Shown here: in pieces, positions 1 to 6,589 of the stretch
Layout of the letters: every line of letters starts with the position of its first letter
Numbering within the stretch: the stretch's first letter is position 1
From: an uncultured Lachnospiraceae bacterium
GTDB taxonomy: Bacteria > Bacillota_A > Clostridia > Lachnospirales > Lachnospiraceae
Reading direction: 5' to 3'
Assembly: GCA_947175285.1 (NCBI GenBank)
Contig: CAMWMM010000267.1
Coordinates: forward strand, 1 to 6,952
Length of the DNA stretch: 6,952 nucleotides
Notes under the pieces: generated by a model
What the model was told of the DNA's origin: nothing
Database searches by the model: none
Seen by the model: the letters and a program-made list of their open reading frames with translations, nothing else
Translations under genes and position numbers: made by a program

Positions 1-30
1 CCTCAAGATTGAGGGGCTGGGGGAGTTGAT

Positions 31-54
31 GTGTCGAAGACACTTTTTTATTTT
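31..54 (+). terminator. Possible intrinsic terminator at the left edge
   Basis: GTGTC (31-35), a GAA loop (36-38) and GACAC (39-43) form a five-base-pair hairpin followed at once by six T, one A and four T. This is the layout of a Rho-independent terminator for a gene lying mostly left of the window. The stem is short. Two reading frames run through the same bases (a tail ending with TAA at 65-67 and an open frame ending at 195), which weakens the call. A second small hairpin, CCTCA/TGAGG, sits at 1-14. Confidence 0.4.
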
Positions 55-195
55 CAAAAACTACTAAAACAGCACAGAAAGAATGAGGTATCAAAAATGA
101 TTGAGAACAACGACGCAAAAGGGATTATGAGATATGTCAGAGAGCACAGAAACGAATGGGTTAGGCTGTTAAGGACAGAGAAAATAATATACTGA
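31..195 (+). CDS. Unrecognised small ORF, possibly a gene fragment
   Basis: This frame is open from base 13 to a TGA at 193-195. GTG at 31 is the best start because GGGGGAG (19-25) lies five bases upstream. That gives 54 residues, while an internal ATG at 97 would give 32. The product is basic and looks helical, ending with the run YVREHRNEWVRLLRTEK. I do not recognise a family. It lies just upstream of the serine recombinase remnant at 239-322, so it could be debris of the same element or of a gene cut by rearrangement. The first bases double as the hairpin at 31-54, and both readings are unlikely to be right. Low confidence that it is expressed. Confidence 0.2.
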   Translation: MSKTLFYFQKLLKQHRKNEVSKMIENNDAKGIMRYVREHRNEWVRLLRTEKIIY

Positions 196-238
196 AAAAG
201 CTGATAAACAGGGCACTTTTGGAAAAGGAAAACTCTCT

Positions 239-322
239 ATGTCAATGAAAATCACAGCACTTTATGAAAGGTTCTCATGTGATGTTAAAATGCCGGGCGA
301 GAGCAACAGCATCATTATTTAG
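239..322 (+). pseudogene. Remnant of a large serine recombinase N-terminus
   Basis: ATG at 239 opens 27 codons ending with TAG at 320-322. The peptide contains KITALYERFSCD, then PGESNSI. Large serine recombinases of the Tn4451/TnpX kind in Clostridia commonly begin with a stretch close to KITALYERLSRDDE-x-x-GESNSI, where the serine after YER-x is the nucleophile that attacks DNA. That serine is present here (codon at 275-277). The arginine two residues after it is replaced by Cys and the acidic pair is broken. The frame stops right after the SNSI motif, whereas the family is usually about 500 residues or more. No continuation of the resolvase domain is evident in the 67 bases before the next gene. 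This is a decayed scar of a transposon or integrative element, not a working enzyme. Confidence 0.6.
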
Positions 323-336
323 AGATTGTTTAAAGA

Positions 337-365
337 TTGATATGTTATGCTTGTAGTAATAAAAA
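337..365 (+). promoter_or_regulatory. Weak candidate promoter for the lipoprotein gene
   Basis: TTGATA (337-342) is followed after 17 bases by TAAAAA (360-365), a partial match to a sigma-A -10 box. It sits about 25 bases upstream of the lipoprotein start in very AT-rich DNA, where such matches arise easily. The short distance would leave a leader of only about 20 bases. The ribosome binding site AGAAGGA (374-380) fits within it. Confidence 0.28.
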
Positions 366-389
366 TATGAGAAAGAAGGAAAAAAAATA

Positions 390-1082
390 ATGAAAATCAA
401 AAAAATAGCAGTATACCTTTGTATGGGTTTATTATTTGCGACAACGAGTTGTAGTAATTCTAATGCAGATTCAGACATGTCAACAGTAGACACAATCAAT
501 TTTAATGATGTAATTGATACAAATGCAGAGGAAAATAACAGTAATAATCAAAACAATAAAGAAAATGATGATAATCAACAAGACAGCGATAATCAAAATA
601 ATAGTCAAGGCAACAACGGAGAAAGTACTAATAATGAGTCTGACAATTTGGTAAAAAATGACGACAGCCAACAGAACAATAACAAAGATTTAGCCCAACA
701 ATCAAACATTACTCAATCACAAGCGGACAGTAGCCAGTCGCAGACAGATAATGCACAATTGCAATCGAATTCCGAGCTAGACGGTAATATAGAGAGTATT
801 GGTGATAACAGAGTGGTAATTAATAAAACATTTCATCCATCAGAAAATACAGCTGTTTCTTATGGAGATTCCGGGAAAGTGTTAGTTACAGTATATTTTT
901 CCGAGGAAACGGAATTTGAGGTATGGACAGTCAAAAATGATGGAGTCAATGGAGATACTGATATTGAAAAACGACAAGGCGCATTTTCTGATTTGGAGCA
1001 GGGTGCAAACATTAATATGACAGGCAATCATGACGAAAATGATTTTCATGCAAAACATGTAATTATATATAATTATGTATGA
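390..1082 (+). CDS. Lipoprotein with N/Q-rich linker and small C-terminal beta domain
   Basis: This 230-residue protein is probably exported and anchored by lipid to the outer face of the membrane. Residues 1-21 form a lipoprotein signal: a KIKK positive end, a hydrophobic core (YLCMGLLFA), then TTSC with Cys21 as the likely lipidated residue. Residues about 44-128 are an extended low-complexity linker made almost only of Asn, Gln, Ser, Asp and Glu, without hydrophobic patches. Residues about 130-228 form a compact domain whose alternating pattern (GNIESI, RVVIN, VLVTVYFSEETEFEVW, GAFSDLEQGANINMTG, AKHVIIYNY) resembles small OB-like beta domains such as DUF5666. That family link is an inference. 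The start follows AGAAGGA at a nine-base spacing. The gene stands alone, is AT-rich, and converges with the higher-GC operon to its right, so it is probably not part of the transfer module. A ligand or role cannot be named. Confidence 0.85.
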   Translation: MKIKKIAVYLCMGLLFATTSCSNSNADSDMSTVDTINFNDVIDTNAEENNSNNQNNKENDDNQQDSDNQNNSQGNNGESTNNESDNLVKNDDSQQNNNKDLAQQSNITQSQADSSQSQTDNAQLQSNSELDGNIESIGDNRVVINKTFHPSENTAVSYGDSGKVLVTVYFSEETEFEVWTVKNDGVNGDTDIEKRQGAFSDLEQGANINMTGNHDENDFHAKHVIIYNYV

Positions 1083-1112
1083 TTCCGTCTGTATATAAGA
1101 TAATATAAAAAA

Positions 1113-1140
1113 TAAATAATTTTTATAAGCTTATTATTTA
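1113..1140 (+). terminator. Weak AT-only hairpin after the lipoprotein gene
   Basis: TAAATAAT (1113-1120) pairs perfectly with ATTATTTA (1133-1140) around a 12-base loop, about 30 bases after the lipoprotein stop. The loop itself holds much of the palindrome ATAAGCTTAT. The stem has no GC pair and only a mixed AT tract follows, so termination here would be inefficient. The stronger hairpin at 1246-1287 may be the effective end of this transcript. Confidence 0.3.
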
Positions 1141-1245
1141 ATCTAATTTTCATTTGTTGCGTTAAAGAATATAGAATTAAATATATTTAACTTTCGGTAG
1201 CGGTTTATCTTAATGAGGAATAAGAAGATATCTGCGTTTACACAC

Positions 1246-1287
1246 AAAAGAGCGCATCCCGCAAAAAGAAAGGGACTGCGTTCTTTT
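1246..1287 (-). terminator. Intrinsic terminator of the minus-strand operon, probably bidirectional
   Basis: On the plus strand, AAAAGAGCGCATCCC (1246-1260) pairs with GGGACTGCGTTCTTTT (1272-1287). The stem has blocks of 6, 4 and 4 base pairs, interrupted by one mismatch and one bulged base, with an 11-base loop. The outer A/T blocks give a short T run after the stem on both strands. It lies about 40 bases past the last stop codon of the operon (1328-1330) and between two convergent genes, exactly where a shared terminator is expected. The remaining DNA at 1141-1245 shows no gene. Confidence 0.75.
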
Positions 1288-1327
1288 GCTGTCAAGGGAA
1301 AATGCCGCAGTCTATGGAAAAGGCATA

Positions 1328-2323
1328 TTAAGAAGATGCCTCGCACATAATCTCCAGCCTTACGGCTTTTACCCTCCCGTCCTCATCCGCCTCGCACCGG
1401 TATATGGACGAAAAGGGCGGATAGACCATGAGCAGATTTTCTGGACAGAAATAGACGGAAAGCGGGTTTTCCTGTGCCTGAAGGCAGGAGAATAGGCTGA
1501 CTGCCATTTCCATATTCTCCACGATAAGCACGGGGAACGGGATGCGGTATTCCGCGTCATGCCTTGACAGCCACACTTTTAAAAGGTGCAGCCGCATGAC
1601 AGCGCGTTTTTCCCATTTTTCCTGCTTCCGGACAGGCAGCACGAGAAGGGATACCAGCTCCGCAGGCTGGTCTTTGCTGAAAGAAGCGCGGTAGCGCACG
1701 ATGCCGTCTATCGTAAACACCGAAGTGCCAAGCCGTACCGTCTTTAGGTATTCCAGAGAGGAAACCATGTTCCCATAATGGCGCTGGAAATGAAGTATAA
1801 ACTGGTTTGCCGCCGCAATCTCAACTTTGCGGAGGCTCCCGGCCGGCTGCATTGCATGGGCATCCGGCGTGATAGGCTCCATGTAGGTGTATGCCCCTTG
1901 GGAGAGGCAGTAGAGCTTTAACGGGGATGCAGGGGCAGGGGGCGTTTCCTCTGCTAATGTCCCTGTAGTTATGGGAATGTAACAGAGGACAAGCCCGGCA
2001 CGTTTCAGCTTATTCAGGTTATTCAGGTAGGACGCCTTATGGTAGTTAGGGTGCAGCCGCCCTTCCAGCAGGTATGCAATATGGTAGTGGTTGAGGTAAT
2101 GGAAGGATGCCAGTATTTTCAGTATTTCCATGTCAATCAGGTTGATGGTGAGCTTCCGGATCATCTGCTCAATTTGGACATGGCTGCAGGCAGGATTCTT
2201 GTTTTCCGTAATAAGCTCCCAGTCTTTTTCCAGATAAAACGGTGTTTTAGATATCAAAAGGTCGGTTTCTTTCTCTTCGGCGCTTTCCTCTGCCGTTTCT
2301 ATTGGGTAATCGTGATTTTTCAT
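1328..2323 (-). CDS. Winged-helix protein, replication-relaxation-like, last gene of the transfer operon
   Basis: This 331-residue soluble protein is probably a DNA-binding partner of the coupling ATPase encoded just upstream. Residues 1-25 are acidic and disordered-looking. Residues about 58-148 read as a winged helix: LTINLIDMEILKILASF, then HIAYLLEG, a recognition-helix-like stretch YLNNLNKLKRAGLVLCY, and a wing ending in LKLYCLSQGAYTYM. The second half (about 165-310) has RKVEIAAANQF, FTIDGIVRY, SLLVLPVRK and PFPVLIVENMEMAVSLF, the alternation seen in the C-terminal half of Replic_Relax proteins, which resembles a PD-(D/E)XK core without clear catalytic acids. The start is set by AAGGAGG 11 bases upstream; the nearer ATG at 2330-2332 is in another frame. 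Only 21 bases separate it from the preceding stop, so it is co-transcribed. The family call is moderate. A relaxosome or oriT-binding role is inferred from context. Confidence 0.8.
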   Translation of the reverse strand: MKNHDYPIETAEESAEEKETDLLISKTPFYLEKDWELITENKNPACSHVQIEQMIRKLTINLIDMEILKILASFHYLNHYHIAYLLEGRLHPNYHKASYLNNLNKLKRAGLVLCYIPITTGTLAEETPPAPASPLKLYCLSQGAYTYMEPITPDAHAMQPAGSLRKVEIAAANQFILHFQRHYGNMVSSLEYLKTVRLGTSVFTIDGIVRYRASFSKDQPAELVSLLVLPVRKQEKWEKRAVMRLHLLKVWLSRHDAEYRIPFPVLIVENMEMAVSLFSCLQAQENPLSVYFCPENLLMVYPPFSSIYRCEADEDGRVKAVRLEIMCEASS

Positions 2324-2344
2324 ATCGGTTCATGCCTCCTTTGC

Positions 2345-4780
2345 TTATAAAATATCGTCAATCCGTTCGCTCCCTTCCGGCAGCCCCGTATCTTTTTCCT
2401 GCTCCGGCTCCGGGGGAATGTTTTTTGTATCGTCTTTCCCTGTGGCATCAACACGGGCGGAACTGTAAAAGATGCTGAGCGGTGTCCCTGGCAGGAAACG
2501 ATAACCGTTCTCAGGCACTTTTCCGTCATCCGGAATGGTAATCGGGGAAGTTTTTCGGTCTTCTAGGCTGCCTTCCTCCCTTTCAATGGAAAAAGGAAGT
2601 CTTTTCTTGCGCTCCCAGTCGGAAGGTTTTAAGAAATCCACGATTCCGGACAGGGCGGGGAGCGGCCTGCCTGCCCTTGTCGTAAAGAAAGTCACCTCCT
2701 GGAAATCCTTCATGCGGATGCCGATTTCCTCGATGACGTTCCTCTGCGTCACCATCTCCCGTGAAGAGTAGGAAAAATGGGGGGAATCATCGGTAAGTGC
2801 GGTTTCGGTGGTGGAGGTCTGTATTTCTTTCACGTCCCGTATGCCTGCAAGGGAAGAGAATATCTCCATATCGGACAGGGATGAGCGGCCGAAGACAATG
2901 ATATGGGCGCAGCCTAAAATGACGCCTTTCAGGTATTTCGTAATCTCGTTTTTCTCCATCTGGTCTAAGGTCCGTATGGCAACCATCATGGACACGCGGA
3001 ATTTCCTGAACAGGGAGAAGTTCTTTTCCAGTGACGGATGTATCAGCACCGGAAGCTCGTCCACGTAGAAGAAATGCGGGATGCGCGTATTCTCATTCCC
3101 CGGACGGGAAAGCACTGCGTTATTGAATGACAGGAGGAAAAAGAGGCCGAATGCCACGGCGTCGGTATCGCCGCTGGCAAGGTTATAATTGCACACGGTC
3201 ACTTCGCCGTTTGCAAGCGCCCGGTCAAAGTCAATGCTCTGTTGGGAGCAGAAAATCTCACGGTTTGCCGGCATCAGCAGGAATTCGTTGATGATGTTGC
3301 GCGTACCGCGGCTCTGGTCCTCCATTTTTTCCCTACCCTTTCCAAGCAGGTCTTCCCGTATGTACTGCACGATGAAAGTATACTGTTTCCTGCTCTGGTC
3401 CAGTTCCTGCAGCTTGTCAACATATTCGGCAAGCAGGTTAAAATTGTTGATCAGCTCCTGCAAGTCGGTGGGTGTCGCCTGCCTGTTCCTCAGCACAGGC
3501 ACGGTTGCCATGACAAGGATTGCAAGGTTGGCTATCATCTGCCTGTTGAGTCCGGTAAAATAAGAGTCTGCCTTGCCCTTTAAATCGGTAATGGCCTGCA
3601 TGACATCCGAAAAAATGACCGCTTTTTTAACGATAAGCTGGTTCTTTGCCTCGCTGTCCATGTTAGGCGGGAGATAGAACGGATTTAAGCCAATCGTGTT
3701 TTTCTTCCTCAGCCCGTTTGCGTCCCGGACGGCATCAATGCGGTTGTAGTGTATATCCCTTGCGTCACAGAGCCGGCATACGTCATCGGTCAGGGAGTCA
3801 TCCGGCGCAAGTACGGTAATGCCGCAGACAGGGTATGCAAGACGCAGGTGCTCCAGCTTCTCCTGTATCGCCGCAATCCGCTGTTCCACTTCGGTATCAC
3901 TCAGCTGTCCTGCATCCGGAACGATGGGGATGCAGTCATTGATGGAAAAGCCGCGGGCACCTTTAGGCGGCGCGTAGGAAATCTCGCCGTTTTCAAGGAA
4001 TGCCTGCAGCTGTTCTTTCTGCTTATCTTCTGCCTTGCAGCGCATGTTCAGGTCATCCCGGATTGCGGGAAGAATGGTGGACGAGGTCTTGCCGGTACCG
4101 GACGTGCCGTCGATCAGCGTATGCAGGAACCGGTTCTTTGCATAGACTGTGATGTTCTTTCCGGTATTGATGTCCTTTACGATATTCATGTTATAGGCGA
4201 TGTCTGAGGGCGCTTTCTTTTCCGGTGGCAGGCTGTGCGTGATTTTATATGCCATGATCCGCTGCAGGCAGTTTTCATCATGAACGGGAAAAAATACGGC
4301 TTTCGCAAGCAGTATTCCGGCAGGGATTAAGGGAAGCTGCGTGGCAATTCTTGCAAGCAAAAGAACCATGCCTTTCGTAAACGCTTCGTTCGTGGGGAGA
4401 GCCATGATCCAGGGCAGGAAGAGCCTTGAAAACAGCTTATAGACCAGGGACAGGGCAAGCAGATGGCAGGAGAGCAGCACGCCAAAAAGACAGGCATATT
4501 TCGTATGCCTGAAATTGTAAAACGGATAGCGTGTGCCCCATATGAAAAGTAATGGCGGCATGCACAGCCAGAATGCCACATACAGGATGTAAGGTGTCAG
4601 GATGCTGTAATCCAGGGACACGATTGCATACAGAAATCGGGCTGCATATAAAACCAGATGCAGAAAAAAAACCGCATATGCGGCATTTATGGGTATTGTC
4701 TCCCTATGCCCCTTTAGGGAAAGGGCGGCCTGTTCCCTTATGGAGCTAATTATTGCAGAAAAAGACATTTTTTCATTCAT
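2345..4780 (-). CDS. VirD4/TraG-family type IV coupling protein (DNA-transfer ATPase)
   Basis: This 811-residue membrane ATPase should link the relaxase-bound DNA to a conjugation channel. Four hydrophobic segments (about 33-56, 61-81, 95-117, 136-160) precede the motor, which fits an N-terminal membrane anchor. The Walker A motif GTSGTGKT is at 225-232 and the Walker B motif HFFYVDE at 569-575 (Asp574, Glu575), followed by the RTLDQM segment at 603-608. Between them lie GITVLAPDD (320-328), IGLNPF (363-368) and the helical all-alpha region. About 70 residues (245-318), partly helical and charged, separate the helix after Walker A from the next strand. I recall similar spacers in Firmicute coupling proteins. 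The tail after about 730 is acidic and Pro-rich, and could be a partner-docking tail. The start has GGAGG seven bases upstream, and its ATG overlaps the stop of the 24-codon ORF as ATGA. No other channel gene is present in the window. Confidence 0.93.
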   Translation of the reverse strand: MNEKMSFSAIISSIREQAALSLKGHRETIPINAAYAVFFLHLVLYAARFLYAIVSLDYSILTPYILYVAFWLCMPPLLFIWGTRYPFYNFRHTKYACLFGVLLSCHLLALSLVYKLFSRLFLPWIMALPTNEAFTKGMVLLLARIATQLPLIPAGILLAKAVFFPVHDENCLQRIMAYKITHSLPPEKKAPSDIAYNMNIVKDINTGKNITVYAKNRFLHTLIDGTSGTGKTSSTILPAIRDDLNMRCKAEDKQKEQLQAFLENGEISYAPPKGARGFSINDCIPIVPDAGQLSDTEVEQRIAAIQEKLEHLRLAYPVCGITVLAPDDSLTDDVCRLCDARDIHYNRIDAVRDANGLRKKNTIGLNPFYLPPNMDSEAKNQLIVKKAVIFSDVMQAITDLKGKADSYFTGLNRQMIANLAILVMATVPVLRNRQATPTDLQELINNFNLLAEYVDKLQELDQSRKQYTFIVQYIREDLLGKGREKMEDQSRGTRNIINEFLLMPANREIFCSQQSIDFDRALANGEVTVCNYNLASGDTDAVAFGLFFLLSFNNAVLSRPGNENTRIPHFFYVDELPVLIHPSLEKNFSLFRKFRVSMMVAIRTLDQMEKNEITKYLKGVILGCAHIIVFGRSSLSDMEIFSSLAGIRDVKEIQTSTTETALTDDSPHFSYSSREMVTQRNVIEEIGIRMKDFQEVTFFTTRAGRPLPALSGIVDFLKPSDWERKKRLPFSIEREEGSLEDRKTSPITIPDDGKVPENGYRFLPGTPLSIFYSSARVDATGKDDTKNIPPEPEQEKDTGLPEGSERIDDIL

Positions 4781-4851
4781 AGCGCCACCTCCCTTTCCAT
4801 ATGGAGTAGCCCAGCTTCTTTTAACAGTGTCTGTATTAAATTTTTTGTCAT
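4777..4851 (-). CDS. 24-residue mini-ORF, duplicated gene start coupled to the coupling-protein gene
   Basis: ATG at 4851 down to TGA at 4777 encodes 24 residues. The first 16, MTKNLIQTLLKEAGLL, match the first 16 of the 529-residue neighbour (MSENLKQALLKEAQLL) at 11 positions. Its upstream 35 bases, including the AAAGGAG site and 13-base spacing, also match that gene's leader. About half of the codons that differ are synonymous, hinting that the peptide itself may be kept. The last codons (MEREVAL) carry the GGGAGG ribosome binding site of the coupling-protein gene, and the stop overlaps that gene's ATG. The likely role is to deliver ribosomes for coupled translation; a functional peptide is possible. 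It could also be a passive duplication scar. Confidence 0.6.
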   Translation of the reverse strand: MTKNLIQTLLKEAGLLHMEREVAL

Positions 4852-4886
4852 AAATATATCAGTTCTCCTTTCGGTAATTTAGGTTA
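4804..4886 (-). repeat. Direct repeat copy 2: duplicated leader plus first 16 codons
   Basis: This 83-base stretch aligns without gaps to 6426-6508, with about 66 of 83 positions identical by eye. The non-coding 35 bases (about 31 identical) are better kept than the coding 48 (about 35). It starts at the TAA stop codon of the 529-residue gene and runs to codon 16 of the mini-ORF, so the copy was placed exactly between two genes of the operon. Confidence 0.8.
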
Positions 4887-6473
4887 ATGCCTTTCCATCA
4901 GATGCAGTTCGGCAAGAAAAGCATCATAGTCAATCATGGCAGGAAGCCACAGCATCCCGTTTGGAGCCTGTTTTCGGAAATAGGCAGCCTGGGAAGCCGG
5001 ATTTTGGTACAGCGCAGCCGATTTATTTACAAAGCAGATATCGGCAGAACTGTTTTCCGGGCGGCACAAGGCGGTTTCCAGCGTGTCAAGAAACAGTGCA
5101 GCATCCTCCCTGGAAGACACAAATAAAAGGAACAATAAATGCTCTTTTCCGGCATGGTTCTTTAGGTAACAGGCTGTCCGTTCCCTGCCGCCTAGGTCAT
5201 GGGCGGCATCTTCTGCGACAATCCGGATGCCGCAGCCGGAAGTAAATACATTCCTGAAAATATATTCGTTCCCAGCTTTATCGTGGAAACTGGACAGGGA
5301 ATGGTATTCCCATGCTTCCAAATCATTCAGTCCCATGTGGAACAGCAGACCGCGCAGGAAATCTTCAAAAAGGTATTCTCCCTGCAGCGCAAAAGGAAGG
5401 TAATCACCAAGCCTGTGGTTTGGCAGGACGTACAGGTGCATGCCTTTACGAAGCCGGTATTGCAAGGACGCCTGATCTTTGGATTCTGGCAGGGGATAGA
5501 ATTTTTGCCGCAGTCTTTTTGAAAACAGGATATCACGTTCCACTCCCTTGTCTTCCTCCAGTGACGTATCATACAGGTAGCTTTTCTTTAACTGTTCCAT
5601 TTCATCCAGCATCAGGTCAGGATACTGCAGGCAGAGATTTTTTAAGATGTTGCGGTCATTGCCGGACAGATGGAGCAGGTTTGGGGACGGATTATTGTCA
5701 AACTGCAGACAGAAGACGGTAAAAGACAGCGCCTCCCCACATTCCCCTTCAAGTGCTTTCCAAACACGGATTGCTTTCAGGAGGATGCGGTAAACGGAGT
5801 AGGGCGGCTTTTTCACCGGACGCTCTTTTGCTTCTGCGTTCAGGGTAAAAATAAGGGTATGGCGGAGAATCCCTGTTCCGATAAAACATTCGGCAGACAT
5901 GTACTGGCTGAGTTTATTTCCCAGTGCGCTTTCTCCCTGCGTGCAGTTATCCTGCTTAATATAGTAGTTTCCATATGCTGTCTGCAAAAGACCGTCACAG
6001 CGCGGTGGCAGAAGGACGCCTTCCGGTTCCCGATAAGGATGCTCCAGCAGCCACAGCGGGAGGTGGTCAAGGAATGGGTTGCTCAGGTAAGTAAAATAAA
6101 TGTCCCCGGTATGGATACGGTGCGGGAGCTGCTGCTGGCTTGCAGGCGGGCGACGTTCCAAATCCAGGCACATCTTTTTTATAAATGCTTCACCAAACAA
6201 ACGCTCCACCCTTTTTCTGCCCTTTGCAGTCAGAAAATAGTATTTCGTTCTCGCATTTCCCGGCATTGTCTTTGCCGTCAGATAGCCCTCTTTTTCCAAT
6301 TTCTTTATACTAAGGCGCCCGCTGGTTTTAGTGGCGCCGTGGATGGATGCCGCTGCAAGCTGCTCATAGGTAATGGCATTGGCCTGTCCGATAAAAAAGA
6401 GGTCACAGTCGCTCTGGGAAATGGAGAGCAGCTGGGCCTCTTTCAGCAATGCCTGTTTTAAGTTTTCTGACAT
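4884..6473 (-). CDS. Large winged-helix protein, replication-relaxation-like, first gene of the operon
   Basis: This 529-residue protein has no membrane segment. Residues about 20-95 read as a winged helix-turn-helix: ITYEQLAAASI, SGRLSIKKLEKEGYLTAK as turn plus recognition helix, and the wing RTKYYFLTAKGRKRVERLFG. A conserved-looking link HRIHTGD (118-124) follows, as in Replic_Relax proteins. Residues 155-195 (PPRCDGLL, YYIKQDNCTQGESALGNKLSQY) resemble the family's PD-(D/E)XK-like block, but Lys-Gln-Asp replaces the usual E-x-D, so nuclease activity is doubtful. A second similar alternation occurs at about 400-485 (LLFLLFVSSREDAALFLDTL), which could be a repeat of the domain. The start ATG has AAAGGAG 13 bases upstream, rather far; the same arrangement recurs before the mini-ORF. 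The stop lies 32 bases before the mini-ORF start. A DNA-binding, relaxosome-type role is inferred from the coupling protein downstream; regulation of the operon is an alternative. Confidence 0.8.
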   Translation of the reverse strand: MSENLKQALLKEAQLLSISQSDCDLFFIGQANAITYEQLAAASIHGATKTSGRLSIKKLEKEGYLTAKTMPGNARTKYYFLTAKGRKRVERLFGEAFIKKMCLDLERRPPASQQQLPHRIHTGDIYFTYLSNPFLDHLPLWLLEHPYREPEGVLLPPRCDGLLQTAYGNYYIKQDNCTQGESALGNKLSQYMSAECFIGTGILRHTLIFTLNAEAKERPVKKPPYSVYRILLKAIRVWKALEGECGEALSFTVFCLQFDNNPSPNLLHLSGNDRNILKNLCLQYPDLMLDEMEQLKKSYLYDTSLEEDKGVERDILFSKRLRQKFYPLPESKDQASLQYRLRKGMHLYVLPNHRLGDYLPFALQGEYLFEDFLRGLLFHMGLNDLEAWEYHSLSSFHDKAGNEYIFRNVFTSGCGIRIVAEDAAHDLGGRERTACYLKNHAGKEHLLFLLFVSSREDAALFLDTLETALCRPENSSADICFVNKSAALYQNPASQAAYFRKQAPNGMLWLPAMIDYDAFLAELHLMERH

Positions 6474-6508
6474 AAATGAATCAATTCTCCTTTCGGTAAA
6501 TTAGGTTA
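6426..6508 (-). repeat. Direct repeat copy 1: leader and first 16 codons of the 529-residue gene
   Basis: This is the presumed parent of the copy at 4804-4886. It covers the 35 bases before the ATG, with the block TACCGAAAGGAGAA shared exactly by both copies, and codons 1-16. The promoter and the terminator-like hairpin further upstream are not part of the repeat. Confidence 0.8.
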
Positions 6509-6518
6509 TGGTTGAAAT

Positions 6519-6542
6519 AAAAAAACTACAGAAAATCTGTAG
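6519..6542 (-). terminator. Terminator hairpin in the operon leader (probable attenuator)
   Basis: Read on the minus strand, CTACAGA, a TTT loop and TCTGTAG form a perfect seven-base-pair stem (6526-6542), followed directly by seven T (6519-6525), then A and TTT. It lies downstream of the promoter at 6624-6653 and about 45 bases before the first start codon, so it would stop the operon's own transcript unless relieved. An upstream segment, TTACAGA (6602-6608), could pair with the 3' arm instead (six Watson-Crick pairs and one G-U). An A run also follows the stem on the other side (6544-6550), but nothing suggests a minus-strand gene ending upstream of it. Confidence 0.65.
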
Positions 6543-6571
6543 CAAAAAAATCATTACCTGTTTCCAGGAAT

Positions 6572-6589
6572 TTTATTGTCCACAATAAA
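6572..6589. promoter_or_regulatory. Perfect 18-base palindrome in the operon leader
   Basis: TTTATTGTCCACAATAAA is two perfect eight-base arms around CC. It lies about 35 to 50 bases downstream of the -10 box, inside the transcribed leader. It could be an operator for a dimeric repressor, or an RNA hairpin with only a two-base loop, which is unfavourable. That favours a DNA-binding site. A small CCTG-GAAA-CAGG hairpin on the minus strand (6558-6569) follows it. Confidence 0.4.

Noticed and set aside
480..671. Hydrophobic 63-residue minus-strand ORF opposite the lipoprotein linker
   Set aside because: It is the reverse reading of AAT- and GAT-rich codons, which gives Ile/Val-rich shadows. It has no ribosome binding site or independent support.
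1181..1216. Possible third, decayed copy of the leader repeat on the minus strand (CATTAA, TACCGAAAG and ATATATTTA in the same order)
   Set aside because: The shared blocks are short, need gaps, and lie in AT-rich DNA. There is no ribosome binding site or ORF start, so chance cannot be excluded.
5670..6461. Long plus-strand ORF (263 codons) opposite the 529-residue gene
   Set aside because: It is antisense to a gene with a clear fold, ribosome binding site and operon position, and its translation shows no domain. Plus-strand frames at 3749-4207 and 5312-5722 are rejected for the same reason.
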